A stretch of 61,186 bases of DNA, taken from the NCBI GenBank assembly GCA_937935245.1, contig CALGXX010000010.1:1-61186 (forward strand), given 5' to 3'. Within the stretch, counting starts at the first letter, position 1. Each line of letters begins with the position of its first letter. The position numbers were made by a program, and so were the translations under genes. Below, piece after piece: positions 23,295 through 32,197 of the stretch. The DNA is from an uncultured Candidatus Saccharibacteria bacterium (GTDB lineage Bacteria > Patescibacteriota > Saccharimonadia > Saccharimonadales > Saccharimonadaceae). The notes beneath the pieces were generated by a model, which did not search any database, was not told where the DNA came from, and was given only the letters and a program-made list of their open reading frames with translations.

Positions 23295-24317
23295 TTAAAC
23301 ATCTCGTCGAGTTTTTGTGGGCAAATTATTTTTCTGCGGATTAGCCGTGGCAGCCTTACGAATATCTCCATAAACATCATATTCGTCAATGATTTTCTGA
23401 CCCAATAGCGCTTCAATTACGTCTTCTAAGCTCAGTAGACCAACTGTTTCTCGAAACTCATTTACAACAATAAACAAGTGATGCTGCGTTTTCAAAAATG
23501 CAGCCAAGGCGTGCTGTAGAGTTTGATTTTCGCGAATATAATAGACGTCTTTACTCATGGCTGTTTCCGCACGATGAGATTTTGCTTTGCGATCAATCGT
23601 CAACAAATCCTGAATTCTCAGCATGCCAACAACATGGTCAATGTCGCCGTCAATGACAGGAAATCTGCTGTATCCTTTTTTATGAAGATCATCAAGCACT
23701 AGCGGCCCGAGAAGTTCATTCATGGGCACCGATTCAATCATGCTTCGCGGCGTCATAATTTCCTCGACCTTCATATCGTTGAACTTCAGTCCGTTAGTAA
23801 TAAGCTTTTTCTCAGAAGATGAAATCGCTCCGCTGGATTGAGCCACCATTTCTAGCAATTCTTCTTTCGATTCAATCACCCGACTATCACCAACAACTGG
23901 CGACACCGAACGGATTAACGACAAAATTACTTGATGTCGCTCAATTGTCGTTAAAATTAGCGGTTCGTATTTTTCATAAAGCTGCTGTGAGTATTTCTGC
24001 CACAAGCCAATTCGCGCGACAGCTCCGATTTCCAGGGCTATTATAATTGACAAAAAGAGTCCAGCCGCCCAATTGAACAAATAAACGCTAATAACACTTA
24101 AAATTACCAAACATAAAGAAGCCACGGCGCGTTGCAATGAAATAATATCTCGTAAAAATTCTCTTTGTCGCAAAAGAATTTTAGCCTTTTCATCGCCTAG
24201 TCCACTTCTCCGCCGCAGCTCAAATTGACTATGCGAAGACGTTTTCGGCTGAACTCCCAGCACTATCAGCAAAACCACCAAAGTAACCAAATATCCAAAA
24301 ATTAGCACAATCGTCAT
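23295..24317 (-). CDS. CBS-pair membrane protein (CNNM/HlyC-like)
   Basis: Hydrophobic helices at residues about 1-22 and 70-105 are followed by a CBS pair (KVEEIMTPRSMIESVPM, GYSRFPVIDGDIDHVVGML, FIVVNEFRETVGLLSLEDVI). The architecture resembles CNNM/CorC-type ion-transport regulators. The canonical DUF21 domain is divergent and the C-terminal CorC_HlyC domain is missing. The start is placed at ATG 24317 because TACAAT (24324-24329, minus strand) ends 6 nt before it, the leaderless spacing used elsewhere here; the longer frame begins at 24335. Role in Mg or other ion homeostasis is inferred, and two CorA genes lie nearby. Confidence 0.75.
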   Translation of the reverse strand: MTIVLIFGYLVTLVVLLIVLGVQPKTSSHSQFELRRRSGLGDEKAKILLRQREFLRDIISLQRAVASLCLVILSVISVYLFNWAAGLFLSIIIALEIGAVARIGLWQKYSQQLYEKYEPLILTTIERHQVILSLIRSVSPVVGDSRVIESKEELLEMVAQSSGAISSSEKKLITNGLKFNDMKVEEIMTPRSMIESVPMNELLGPLVLDDLHKKGYSRFPVIDGDIDHVVGMLRIQDLLTIDRKAKSHRAETAMSKDVYYIRENQTLQHALAAFLKTQHHLFIVVNEFRETVGLLSLEDVIEALLGQKIIDEYDVYGDIRKAATANPQKNNLPTKTRRDV

Positions 24318-24370
24318 AGTTTTATTGTACCGCATTCCGTGCTATACTTACTAGAGTAAATGGAGGTAAA

Positions 24371-25063
24371 ATGAATAAGAAAAGCTGGATAATTTTTGCA
24401 ATTATTGTAGTGGCAATTGTTGGTGGAATGATTTATATTTCGACACAAAATCGATTAAATATTAGCGACATCAATAACGATCAGCTGAACACAGCTATCA
24501 GCGCAGAATCAAGAAATGGCAATATCGCGGATCATGAAATTGGCAGCAAAGACGCCAAAGTAACGATTATCGAATACGCCGACTATCAGTGCCCTGGCTG
24601 TGGCACCGCTGCACCAAAAGCCGAAGCGCTAGCTAAAAAATATAAAGATCACGTTCGATTAATTTTCCGCAATTTCCCAATTGCTAGCTCACACCCTAAT
24701 GCACGCGCTGCCGCTGCCGTAGCTGAAGCTGCTGGTTTACAGGGTAAATTCTGGGAGATGAATGAGCTTCTATATGCAAATCAGGACGCTTGGAAAAGCG
24801 CCAACACTACAGAACGCGACAATATTTTCAAATCTTATGCTGAACAATTGAAGCTTAATATCGATCAATATAAAACCGATATTGCCAGCAACAGGGTTAA
24901 AAATAAAATCGACTTCGATATGGCTCTCGGTCGCAAACACGGCGTTGCCGCAACACCAACTTTCTACATAAATGGAAAAAATACCGAGATGGACAGCTCT
25001 GGCTCAATTGAATCATCAGTCAAGGAAGCCTTGAAAAAAGCTGGCGTTGAAGTAAAAGATTAA
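24371..25063 (+). CDS. Membrane-anchored DsbA-like thioredoxin
   Basis: 230 aa. An N-terminal anchor (SWIIFAIIVVAIVGGMIYIS) is followed by a DsbA-fold thioredoxin domain with YADYQCPGCGTAAP (CPGC active site, Cys74 and Cys77), helical insert and cis-proline loop AATPTFYINGK. It likely introduces or isomerises disulfides in exported proteins. SD GGAGG lies 4 nt before the ATG, and TATACT sits upstream at about 24344. Terminator at 25083. A second DsbA-like gene is at 46792. Confidence 0.88.
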   Translation: MNKKSWIIFAIIVVAIVGGMIYISTQNRLNISDINNDQLNTAISAESRNGNIADHEIGSKDAKVTIIEYADYQCPGCGTAAPKAEALAKKYKDHVRLIFRNFPIASSHPNARAAAAVAEAAGLQGKFWEMNELLYANQDAWKSANTTERDNIFKSYAEQLKLNIDQYKTDIASNRVKNKIDFDMALGRKHGVAATPTFYINGKNTEMDSSGSIESSVKEALKKAGVEVKD

Positions 25064-25082
25064 CGCATTTTCACACAAACCA

Positions 25083-25114
25083 AAATCCCGCTCCGGTGCC
25101 TTGGAGCGGGATTT
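25083..25114 (+). terminator. Intrinsic terminator of the DsbA-like gene
   Basis: AAATCCCGCTCC / GGAGCGGGATTT, a perfect 12-bp stem with an 8-nt loop, 20 nt after the stop. An A-run before it and TTTG after make it partly bidirectional. Confidence 0.85.
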
Positions 25115-25160
25115 GTTTATAGTCGTCCCTATTCTATCGTTGGAGCGACACTACGCTATT

Positions 25161-25253
25161 TTACTGTGCTATGTATGTTTGCCATTCGGCAGGCACCACA
25201 TCCACCGCGATCTTTTTGCGCCTTGATGGCACAAATTTGATTGCTATTGGCAT
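25161..25253 (-). CDS. Candidate 30-aa basic small protein
   Basis: In the 350-nt space between the DsbA-like and CorA genes, the minus strand has ATG at 25253, preceded by AAGGAG at 8-nt spacing. It encodes a 30-residue frame that begins MPIAIKFVPSRRKKIAVDVV and ends EWQTYIAQ. The middle is strongly basic and the rest amphipathic. Nothing similar is known to me. The SD is strong for this genome and the frame uses balanced codons. Outside it, 25115-25160 and 25254-25415 show no gene. An unrecognised RNA could instead occupy the space. Confidence 0.4.
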   Translation of the reverse strand: MPIAIKFVPSRRKKIAVDVVPAEWQTYIAQ

Positions 25254-25415
25254 GTGTTTTGCACTCCTTACTATTATGTGCAGCCCCACGCGCTTCGACC
25301 TTTATCACTTAATATCAGCAATTTAATGCTTCGGCGCGAGACACGCTAACAATGTTACCAAACGTTTATTGGCACGTCAAGCAAAAACATTTTGAAAATG
25401 CTTATTATATCTATA

Positions 25416-26336
25416 TTAGAATAAGCGGAGTCGCTTAGCAACAAACATAACAAGTAAAATCAACAACACCGTAAAACTGGTGATAACTGGATATGCCCAA
25501 GGCTCGCCCTGAAATGGTAACGCGATATTCATTCCATACATCCCGTAAAAAACATTTGGAATAGCCAGAAGAATTGTTATGGCAGTCAATGCCTTCATGC
25601 GTTGGTTCAGCGTATTATTAGCAACCGTCGAATAAGCGTTTTGAATACTGGAAATTGTGTGCGTACTGGAACTGATTGCCACTAAAACTTGTCTGATATG
25701 TAGGTCAATATCCTCCAAGGCTTCCAGGTCCCTGGTCTTAAATAAATGGCGACGGTTTTCCATCAGTTGCGTAATAACGCGGGACATCCCTTCCAGGCTG
25801 CTTCGATATTCATTGAGCGTATCTTCAATTGCCACAAATTTAATAAAATCCGAATTCTCAACTTCATGACGACTCAGTCGCCGGCGAGCATCGCTAATTT
25901 GCTCCGTTAATAAATGCACGCGCTGTTCATATTGAGAAATAATATACGCCAAATTCGCAGCAAAAACTCCCGCTGGACGTTCGGTTGTGCTAAATAAATA
26001 ATCGCTAACTTCCAGAGGTGAAAATTTAACATGAGGCGATATTGTAATATAATGACCGCCACTAATTGCAATCAAAAACGGTGCCGTTTTGCCAGAATCA
26101 GTTTGACCAAACGGTATGCGCGTAAAAATATATTCAACGCCATCAGAAAACTCCGCTCGAGGTAATTCGTGGATATCGAGTACGTCACGGACAATATTAG
26201 CAGATAACGACAAAGCCTTTGAAACTCGAGTAGCATCAAGACTCCCGGTCAAATTAATCCAACCGTTTTTATGCATTCGTTGAGCTTGCGTCAACTTTTC
26301 AGTCAACGATCTGCGTTCAAAATAGCCCACCATCAT
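25416..26336 (-). CDS. corA: CorA-family divalent cation channel, paralog 1
   Basis: 306 aa: an N-terminal cytoplasmic alpha/beta domain, a long helix, and two C-terminal transmembrane helices. The pore signature is FYGMYGMNIALPF (GMN motif), followed by VITSFTVLLILLVMFVAKRL. It transports Mg or Co/Ni. ATG at 26336 lies 6 nt from TATAAT (26343-26348, minus strand), so it is leaderless; a second ATG follows directly. It is one of two CorA genes in tandem, each with its own promoter. Confidence 0.9.
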   Translation of the reverse strand: MMVGYFERRSLTEKLTQAQRMHKNGWINLTGSLDATRVSKALSLSANIVRDVLDIHELPRAEFSDGVEYIFTRIPFGQTDSGKTAPFLIAISGGHYITISPHVKFSPLEVSDYLFSTTERPAGVFAANLAYIISQYEQRVHLLTEQISDARRRLSRHEVENSDFIKFVAIEDTLNEYRSSLEGMSRVITQLMENRRHLFKTRDLEALEDIDLHIRQVLVAISSSTHTISSIQNAYSTVANNTLNQRMKALTAITILLAIPNVFYGMYGMNIALPFQGEPWAYPVITSFTVLLILLVMFVAKRLRLF

Positions 26337-26393
26337 AAGAAAATTATAATATACACAAGCAATATTAGCAATCTGTCGAATTGCAATTAAACT

Positions 26394-27308
26394 TTAGCGG
26401 CGGCGCAGGAAATAATAGCCCACAACGAATGCCAGCACTACACTAACTGCGGTAATTCCCCAAAACATCAATGGATTATCAGCACCTGGAACCGGCACGT
26501 TCATACCATACAAACCAGCGATCATCGTCGGAATAGTCAAAGCTACGGTGATTACGGTTAGCAGGCGAATCGTCTCATTAAGACGCGTATCCATCACCGC
26601 CCTATAGCTGTCGCGCACATTAGTAATCGTCCTCAGCAAACTTTTACAACGCGCAATCACCTGTTCCAAATCAATCGAAATATCCTCAACATCTTCCTTG
26701 TCATCGGCTTTCAATCGCAACTTCTGAGTCGCCAAGAGTCTCTCAATTGCCCAGTTCATCGGAATTAGCGCGTCAAGATAATCATTCAATTTGCGCTCAT
26801 ACTCCGCCAGAGTGGCAATATCATTAACCCTCAGCGTATGAATACTATCTGTAGCCGCTCGCATTTGGCGATTAATCGTTGCCACGCGCCGCTGATATTG
26901 CGTTGAAATCGCCTCAACCATCGCCACCAAAAGCTCAACTTGTCGATCCGTCCTAATTCGCACTTTATCAATAAATGGCTGCCACAATCGCCCCAAACTA
27001 TCTCTGGACAACGTCACAATATGATCTTTATTGATGCAGAATAAAATCGGCGTGGTAAAATCGTTAAAATCGTCATCAGTGTCCGGCAATCGCGCAATCA
27101 AATAAGTCCACTCATCGTCAAACTCAATACGCGGCACCTCGTGTGGATCAAGCGCGTCACTTATCAAATCCTCATCCAAGCCCAGCGTCAACAATTGCGA
27201 AACCTCTTCGTCGCTCGGCCTTTCGCAGCGCACCCACGAACCAGACTGCAAATTTTCTTGCGGGCTAATTACTGAATCACTATTTGTTGAACGAAGATAT
27301 TGCAACAT
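26394..27308 (-). CDS. corA: CorA-family divalent cation channel, paralog 2
   Basis: 304 aa with the same layout: acidic N-terminal domain (EVPRIEFDDEWTYLIARLPD), helical stalk and IAGLYGMNVPVPGADNP (GMN pore motif), then a last helix ending in RRR. It is clearly diverged from the neighbouring paralog, so an old duplication or two acquisitions. ATG at 27308 with TATAAT (27317-27322, minus strand) 8 nt upstream: leaderless. Confidence 0.9.
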   Translation of the reverse strand: MLQYLRSTNSDSVISPQENLQSGSWVRCERPSDEEVSQLLTLGLDEDLISDALDPHEVPRIEFDDEWTYLIARLPDTDDDFNDFTTPILFCINKDHIVTLSRDSLGRLWQPFIDKVRIRTDRQVELLVAMVEAISTQYQRRVATINRQMRAATDSIHTLRVNDIATLAEYERKLNDYLDALIPMNWAIERLLATQKLRLKADDKEDVEDISIDLEQVIARCKSLLRTITNVRDSYRAVMDTRLNETIRLLTVITVALTIPTMIAGLYGMNVPVPGADNPLMFWGITAVSVVLAFVVGYYFLRRR

Positions 27309-27342
27309 AATTTCATATTATAAAATAAAACATACATAAACA

Positions 27343-27377
27343 CAAGAAGCTCCTGCGCCATTTACAGGAACTTCTTG
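27343..27377. terminator. Hairpin between arcC and corA
   Basis: CAAGAAG-C-TCCTG and CAGGA-A-CTTCTTG form a stem of 12 pairs with one mismatch. It ends 7 nt from the arcC stop, so it likely ends the arc operon; on the plus strand it is followed by ATTTTT. Confidence 0.65.
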
Positions 27378-27384
27378 ATTTTTA

Positions 27385-28335
27385 TTACGATTTAACTATC
27401 GTGCCTGCCGAGCCGCTAATGGCTTCAGCGGTTTTATCCAGTGAAGTAATAATCGCCGTACGCCCTGGCTTTCCATCCAGGAACGACAAGGCAGCCTGAG
27501 TTTTTGGCAACATTGAACCTGCCGCAAACTGCCCATCGTCAATGTGCTTTTGAAGTTCTTCTATTGAAACTTCCCCGAGAGATTGTTCATCTGGTTTGCC
27601 AAAATTAATTTTAGCAGCATCAACCGAAGTCAAAATCAGCAAAGTGTCAGCGTCCAAAAGATCTGCCAATTTTGCAGCACCGAAGTCCTTATCAATAACC
27701 GCAGCGACGCCTTTTAATTGACCAGTTTCGTCTTGTAAAACAGGAATGCCGCCGCCGCCAGTTGAAACGACCGTCACGCCAGCATGAACCAGCGCCTTAA
27801 TCACATCGGCCTCGACAATTGTCTGAGGTTTTGGCGAAGGAACGACACGTCGCCAGCCGCGACCAGCGTCTTCTTTTACCGTGTAGCCACGTTCGCTAGC
27901 GACGGTTTTTGCCTCGTCTTCCGAATAGAACGGACCAATTGGCTTGGTTGGATTTTGGAATGCTGGATCGCTTAAGCTAACAATCGTTTGAGTTATAACG
28001 CTAACAGCGCGATTGTTCATTTGATTAACCATAAAGGCGTCATGAAAAGCCTGTTGCAGCCAAAAGCCAATCAACCCCTGACTCATAGCGCCAGAATCTT
28101 CCAGTGGCAAACTTGGTACATCTGGCGTGTTAATCGCCTCTTCGTGCAACACAATGTTGCCAACCTGAGGACCATTACCATGAACGATTGCTACGTTATG
28201 ACCAGCCTGGATTAACGGTAAAAGTTGCCGAACGGTTTCATCGGCTACTCGTTGCTGTTGCTCAGACGCGGCTTCGCCCTGCCGTTGCAGGGCGTTACCA
28301 CCGAGCGCTACTACAATAGTACGCTTCTTATCCAT
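27385..28335 (-). CDS. arcC: Carbamate kinase
   Basis: 316 aa of the amino-acid kinase fold: VALGGNALQ at the N-terminus, IVHGNGPQVGN, VSTGGGGIPVL, VIDKDFGAAKLADLLDADTL and MLPKTQAALSFL. It makes ATP from carbamoyl phosphate and ADP, the energy-yielding last step of the arginine deiminase pathway. It lies 3 nt after the antiporter gene and is the last gene of the arc operon. Confidence 0.95.
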   Translation of the reverse strand: MDKKRTIVVALGGNALQRQGEAASEQQQRVADETVRQLLPLIQAGHNVAIVHGNGPQVGNIVLHEEAINTPDVPSLPLEDSGAMSQGLIGFWLQQAFHDAFMVNQMNNRAVSVITQTIVSLSDPAFQNPTKPIGPFYSEDEAKTVASERGYTVKEDAGRGWRRVVPSPKPQTIVEADVIKALVHAGVTVVSTGGGGIPVLQDETGQLKGVAAVIDKDFGAAKLADLLDADTLLILTSVDAAKINFGKPDEQSLGEVSIEELQKHIDDGQFAAGSMLPKTQAALSFLDGKPGRTAIITSLDKTAEAISGSAGTIVKS

Positions 28336-28338
28336 AGG

Positions 28339-29883
28339 CTACAGTGCTCCGAAAATTGCAATAACTGTGATGCTGATAATAGCAAATACCGCCATAATTG
28401 GAGCTGAGCGTTTTAGCCAGTCGCGATATGAAACGCCAGCCAAAGCCAATCCACCCATCAACGACGCGATAGTTGGAGCCATCATATTGATCAAGCCAGA
28501 CGCTGTCGCAAATGCGGCGACCATAACTTCTTTGCTTGAGCCAACCAAGTCAGCAATTGGCGCAATAACCGGCATAGTTGCTGCCGCCAAACCTGATGAT
28601 GACGGAACAATAAATGACATTGGCAAGTAGAATAAATATGCCAACACACCGACAACGCCGCCACCAGCATCTTTCAGAAGGGACTCACCCCAGCTGATGA
28701 TCGTGTCCTGAATTTCACCGTTAGTCATCACTACAGAAACACCTGTTGCCACTGCGATAATCAGAGCAACCGGCAAGATATCTTTCACACCGTCAATAAA
28801 TGTATCAACCGGGAAAACACCCTCTTTCTTAAATTCTTTGTAGTAAATTGCGGTTATGACAATTGTTGAAATTAGGAATAGTGCAGTGATTTCATTGAAA
28901 TACCAATCACCAAATGCCGCACTGTGGACTACACCAAGTACCGCGCCAATGACTGGCAAACCTGCAGCCCATTCAAACATATCAGCGAAGAGTGTGATAT
29001 TCCAACTTCCCCATGGAATCAAGGAAAGAATCATTAGCACAAACGTAATAGCAAACACAGACATAACGACTTTTCGTGGACCAGTAAATTTTGGTACGTT
29101 TGTCGTGTCGAGAGCAGCCGTAGCTGGCTTGTAGCGAACATCTTCTTTGTACTTGCCTGCCTTAACTTTTGCGGCGTAACGCATAGTGAAGATAATTGCC
29201 GCAATCAAACAAAGTACTAAGATGATAGACATTATTGGAATAACGCTACCCAATTTCACGTCTGCGGTTTTTGCTGCAACGCCAGTAGAGAATGGGTTGA
29301 TTGTCGAGCCGAGCACACCAGTACCGGCGCCAAGCACAATCACCATCACACCAGTCATGGCGTTATAGCCAGCAGCAATCATCATCGGTATGACGAGCGC
29401 ATAGAACGCCACAGTTTCTTCTTGCATACCGTAAGTAGTACCACCGATAGCAAATAAAATCATCAGAATCGGGATGAGCCACTTTTCCTTGCCCTTCATC
29501 TTTCGAAGTAGTGCACCAAGAGAAGCATCAAGCGCACCAGTTTTCATAGTGACGCCTAAGAATCCACCAAGCACCATCACGAAGACGATGACATCAAGCT
29601 TGTCTGACATACCTTTAATAGGTGCAGTAAAGACGTCCCACAAACCTTGCTGATCGTGTTTTTTGATCTCTTCCTTTTTACCATCTTTTTCTTCCGTGAC
29701 GGTTCGATCTTTGTCGACTACGTGATACGAATTAGCTATACGATCGCCATCTTCGTTCGTCTTATATAGTCCAGAAGGAACAACCCACGTCAATGCCGCC
29801 ATAACGATGATTACGACAAACAAAATAGTAAACGCCGACGGTGATCGAAGCTTCTGCTTTGCTTTTTTAATTTTTTCTACCAT
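28339..29883 (-). CDS. arcD: Arginine/ornithine antiporter-like YfcC-family permease
   Basis: 514 aa with about 12 hydrophobic helices. Family features: ALTWVVPSGLY, FLGVTMKTGALDASLGALL, GTTYGMQEETVAFYALVIPM and the C-terminal PSSSGLAAATMPVIAPIADL. The YfcC/ArcD2-type (DcuC-related) permeases exchange arginine for ornithine in many arc operons, and the position between argF and arcC supports that role here. Residues about 45-90 form a charged external loop. SD GGAGG upstream of the ATG. Confidence 0.9.
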   Translation of the reverse strand: MVEKIKKAKQKLRSPSAFTILFVVIIVMAALTWVVPSGLYKTNEDGDRIANSYHVVDKDRTVTEEKDGKKEEIKKHDQQGLWDVFTAPIKGMSDKLDVIVFVMVLGGFLGVTMKTGALDASLGALLRKMKGKEKWLIPILMILFAIGGTTYGMQEETVAFYALVIPMMIAAGYNAMTGVMVIVLGAGTGVLGSTINPFSTGVAAKTADVKLGSVIPIMSIILVLCLIAAIIFTMRYAAKVKAGKYKEDVRYKPATAALDTTNVPKFTGPRKVVMSVFAITFVLMILSLIPWGSWNITLFADMFEWAAGLPVIGAVLGVVHSAAFGDWYFNEITALFLISTIVITAIYYKEFKKEGVFPVDTFIDGVKDILPVALIIAVATGVSVVMTNGEIQDTIISWGESLLKDAGGGVVGVLAYLFYLPMSFIVPSSSGLAAATMPVIAPIADLVGSSKEVMVAAFATASGLINMMAPTIASLMGGLALAGVSYRDWLKRSAPIMAVFAIISITVIAIFGAL

Positions 29884-29922
29884 TGCCTCGGAGCCTCCTT
29901 AACCTCCTCATTACGACAACAA

Positions 29923-30912
29923 CTACAATGTCAAAGCCATCACAGCCTTGATTGTATGCATACGATTTTCCGCTTGATCAAAAACTATCGAATGTGGCGA
30001 GCGGAACACCTCATCCGTCACTTCCATTGAATCTAAACCGAAATCTTCCTGAATCTTCTTTCCAGTAATCGTTAATGCGTCGTGGAATGCTGGCAAACAG
30101 TGCATAAACTTAACCTCAGGATTTCCTGTCAGGTTAATCATCTGGCGATTAACTTGGAAATGTCGCAATTGGTTAATGCGCTCAGCAAACTTATCTTCTT
30201 CGCCCATTGAGACCCAAACGTCCGTGTAAATTACATCAGCACCGCGCAAAGCTTCTTCGAAGTTGTCAGTGATAGTAATGCGCGCATGGCTTGACCTGGC
30301 AAAATGATTTGCCTTATCGACCAAAGCCTGATCTGGATGCAATTCACGAGGTGCCAAAATGCGAAAATCAAGTCCCATAATAGCTGAGCCGATCATCAAC
30401 GAGTTCGCCATATTGTTACGACCATCGCCAACAAACACCAGCTTAGTTCCCTTCAATTTTCCGACATGCTCTTCAATTGTCATGAAGTCAGCCAAAATCT
30501 GTGTTGGATGAAACTTATCGGTCAATCCATTCCATACTGGAACGCCAGCGTGACGTGCCAATTCCTCAACAGTTGCGTGATCAAAGCCGCGGAATTCAAT
30601 TCCATCGAACATTCGACCCAAAACCTTAGCAGTATCTTCAACCGTCTCTTTCTTGCCCAATTGAATATCATCTTTACCGAGGTATTCTGGCGCAATTCCA
30701 AGGTCATTAGCAGCTACCGTAAATGCACAGCGTGTTCGCGTTGAAGTCTTTTCGAACAACAAAGCCACGTTTTTACCTTCATGAATTCGGTGCGGAATGC
30801 CAGCATATTTCAATCGACGATATTCACGAGCCGTGTCTAACAACAAGCGAATCTCTTCAGCGGTATAATCGCCTAAAGTTAGTAGCGATCGTCCTTTCAA
30901 ACTCTGAGCCAT
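29923..30912 (-). CDS. argF: Ornithine carbamoyltransferase (catabolic)
   Basis: 329 aa with the family signatures: carbamoyl-phosphate loop FEKTSTRTRCAF, the FHPTQILADFMTIEEH segment, VFVGDGRNNMANSLMIG and the ornithine-binding MHCLPAFHD. In this operon it works backwards, splitting citrulline to ornithine and carbamoyl phosphate (ArcB role). Its start overlaps the arcA stop by one base (TAATG), so translation is coupled. Confidence 0.95.
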   Translation of the reverse strand: MAQSLKGRSLLTLGDYTAEEIRLLLDTAREYRRLKYAGIPHRIHEGKNVALLFEKTSTRTRCAFTVAANDLGIAPEYLGKDDIQLGKKETVEDTAKVLGRMFDGIEFRGFDHATVEELARHAGVPVWNGLTDKFHPTQILADFMTIEEHVGKLKGTKLVFVGDGRNNMANSLMIGSAIMGLDFRILAPRELHPDQALVDKANHFARSSHARITITDNFEEALRGADVIYTDVWVSMGEEDKFAERINQLRHFQVNRQMINLTGNPEVKFMHCLPAFHDALTITGKKIQEDFGLDSMEVTDEVFRSPHSIVFDQAENRMHTIKAVMALTL

Positions 30913-32150
30913 TAGAATACATCCTCTCGTACTAGCGGCATGCTCATACAGCGTGGACCGCCACGACCGCGTCCAAGCTCAGCACCACTAATCTCAATAA
31001 CTTCGATGCCGTTTTCGCGCAATTTCTGGTTAGTTACGTAGTTGCGATCATAAGTCACCACAACACCCGGCGCAATTGCCAAAGTGTTTGAACCGTCATT
31101 CCATTGCTCACGAGCAGCAGCAATCGGATCGCCACCGCCACACTCAATCAACGTAACACTTGGCAAGCCCAGCGCAACCCTCAGAACGTGTTCCAAATCT
31201 GTTTCGTGTGTAATTCGTGGGAATGGCTGACCTTCAACCTTCTCCAAAATGAAACAATTCATCCTGCCGCCGTGGTCGCGAATTTCTGGGTGAATCGTAA
31301 ACTTATCACGATCAATCATCGTAAACACGGTGTCTAGATGCATAAAGGCGTGAGATTTTGGAATTTCCATAGCAATGACTTTCTCGAATTTCGAGCCAGC
31401 AAACAGCTTGGTTGCCATCTTTTCAATTGCCTCAGCAGTTGTTCGCTCTGAAACACCAATTGCCATAACCTTATCGCTTAATACTAATTCGTCACCGCCT
31501 TCCATTGAGAATTTCTCTGTGCGGTTGTACCAAACTGGCGCACGATTAGCAAAGCGTGGATGGTGGTCGATGATATAGCGCATAAATAGTGATTCACGAC
31601 GACGAGCTGTCCAGTGCATCTTATTGATTGTCAAACCGTTACCAATTGCGGCAGCTGGGTCGCGTGTAAAGTATAGGTTTGGCATTGGATCGAGATAGAA
31701 CGGATAATGATTTTTCTCGATCATGTTATGAAGTTGCTGATGCTGATCTGGAGGCAAAGTAATTTCATCCTTGCGAACACCAGCCATAATCTTGCGGATC
31801 ATAGCGTGAGTTGGCAAATCCAACAAGAATTGACGTAATGTTTGAGTAACACGGCGTGAATCTTGCTTAGAAGCAGCCAACATTTCATCGACAAATTGTT
31901 CGCGCAATTGATCTGTGTTAATTGCCTCGGCGACCAATTGATCCAGATACAGGACTTCGATTCCACGACTTCTCAATACTTCCGCAAAAGCATCGTGTTC
32001 AGCCTGAGCCACTTTCAGATATGGAATATCGTCAAATAAAAGATCGGTCAGATAGTCTGGCGTCAAATTTTCCAGTTCTTCACCTGGCCGATGCAATAGA
32101 ACGGTCTTAAGTTTTCCTATTTCAGACGTGATGTGAATTGGTTCGTCCAT
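30912..32150 (-). CDS. arcA: Arginine deiminase
   Basis: 412 aa: N-terminal HITSEIGKLKTVLLHRPGEE, the FTRDPAAAIGNGLTINKM substrate region, SMEGGDELVLS, HLDTVFTMIDRD and the catalytic cysteine in GPRCMSMPLVRED near the C-terminus. It hydrolyses arginine to citrulline and ammonia, giving acid protection and feeding ATP synthesis through ArcC. The start is ATG at 32150 after GGGGAGGG; the in-frame GTG one codon upstream is less well spaced. First gene of arcA-argF-arcD-arcC. The arginine deiminase system is reported in some oral Saccharibacteria, where it benefits parasite and host. Confidence 0.96.
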   Translation of the reverse strand: MDEPIHITSEIGKLKTVLLHRPGEELENLTPDYLTDLLFDDIPYLKVAQAEHDAFAEVLRSRGIEVLYLDQLVAEAINTDQLREQFVDEMLAASKQDSRRVTQTLRQFLLDLPTHAMIRKIMAGVRKDEITLPPDQHQQLHNMIEKNHYPFYLDPMPNLYFTRDPAAAIGNGLTINKMHWTARRRESLFMRYIIDHHPRFANRAPVWYNRTEKFSMEGGDELVLSDKVMAIGVSERTTAEAIEKMATKLFAGSKFEKVIAMEIPKSHAFMHLDTVFTMIDRDKFTIHPEIRDHGGRMNCFILEKVEGQPFPRITHETDLEHVLRVALGLPSVTLIECGGGDPIAAAREQWNDGSNTLAIAPGVVVTYDRNYVTNQKLRENGIEVIEISGAELGRGRGGPRCMSMPLVREDVF

Positions 32151-32197
32151 CACAACCCTCCCCTGTTTATATTAGTGATGTTTTAATTGTAACACGT

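Noticed and set aside
25115..25415. tmRNA, RNase P RNA or SRP RNA in the gap
   Set aside because: I looked for a tRNA-like end with CCA, a tag frame ending in Ala-Ala, and the conserved RNase P and SRP loops, and saw none.
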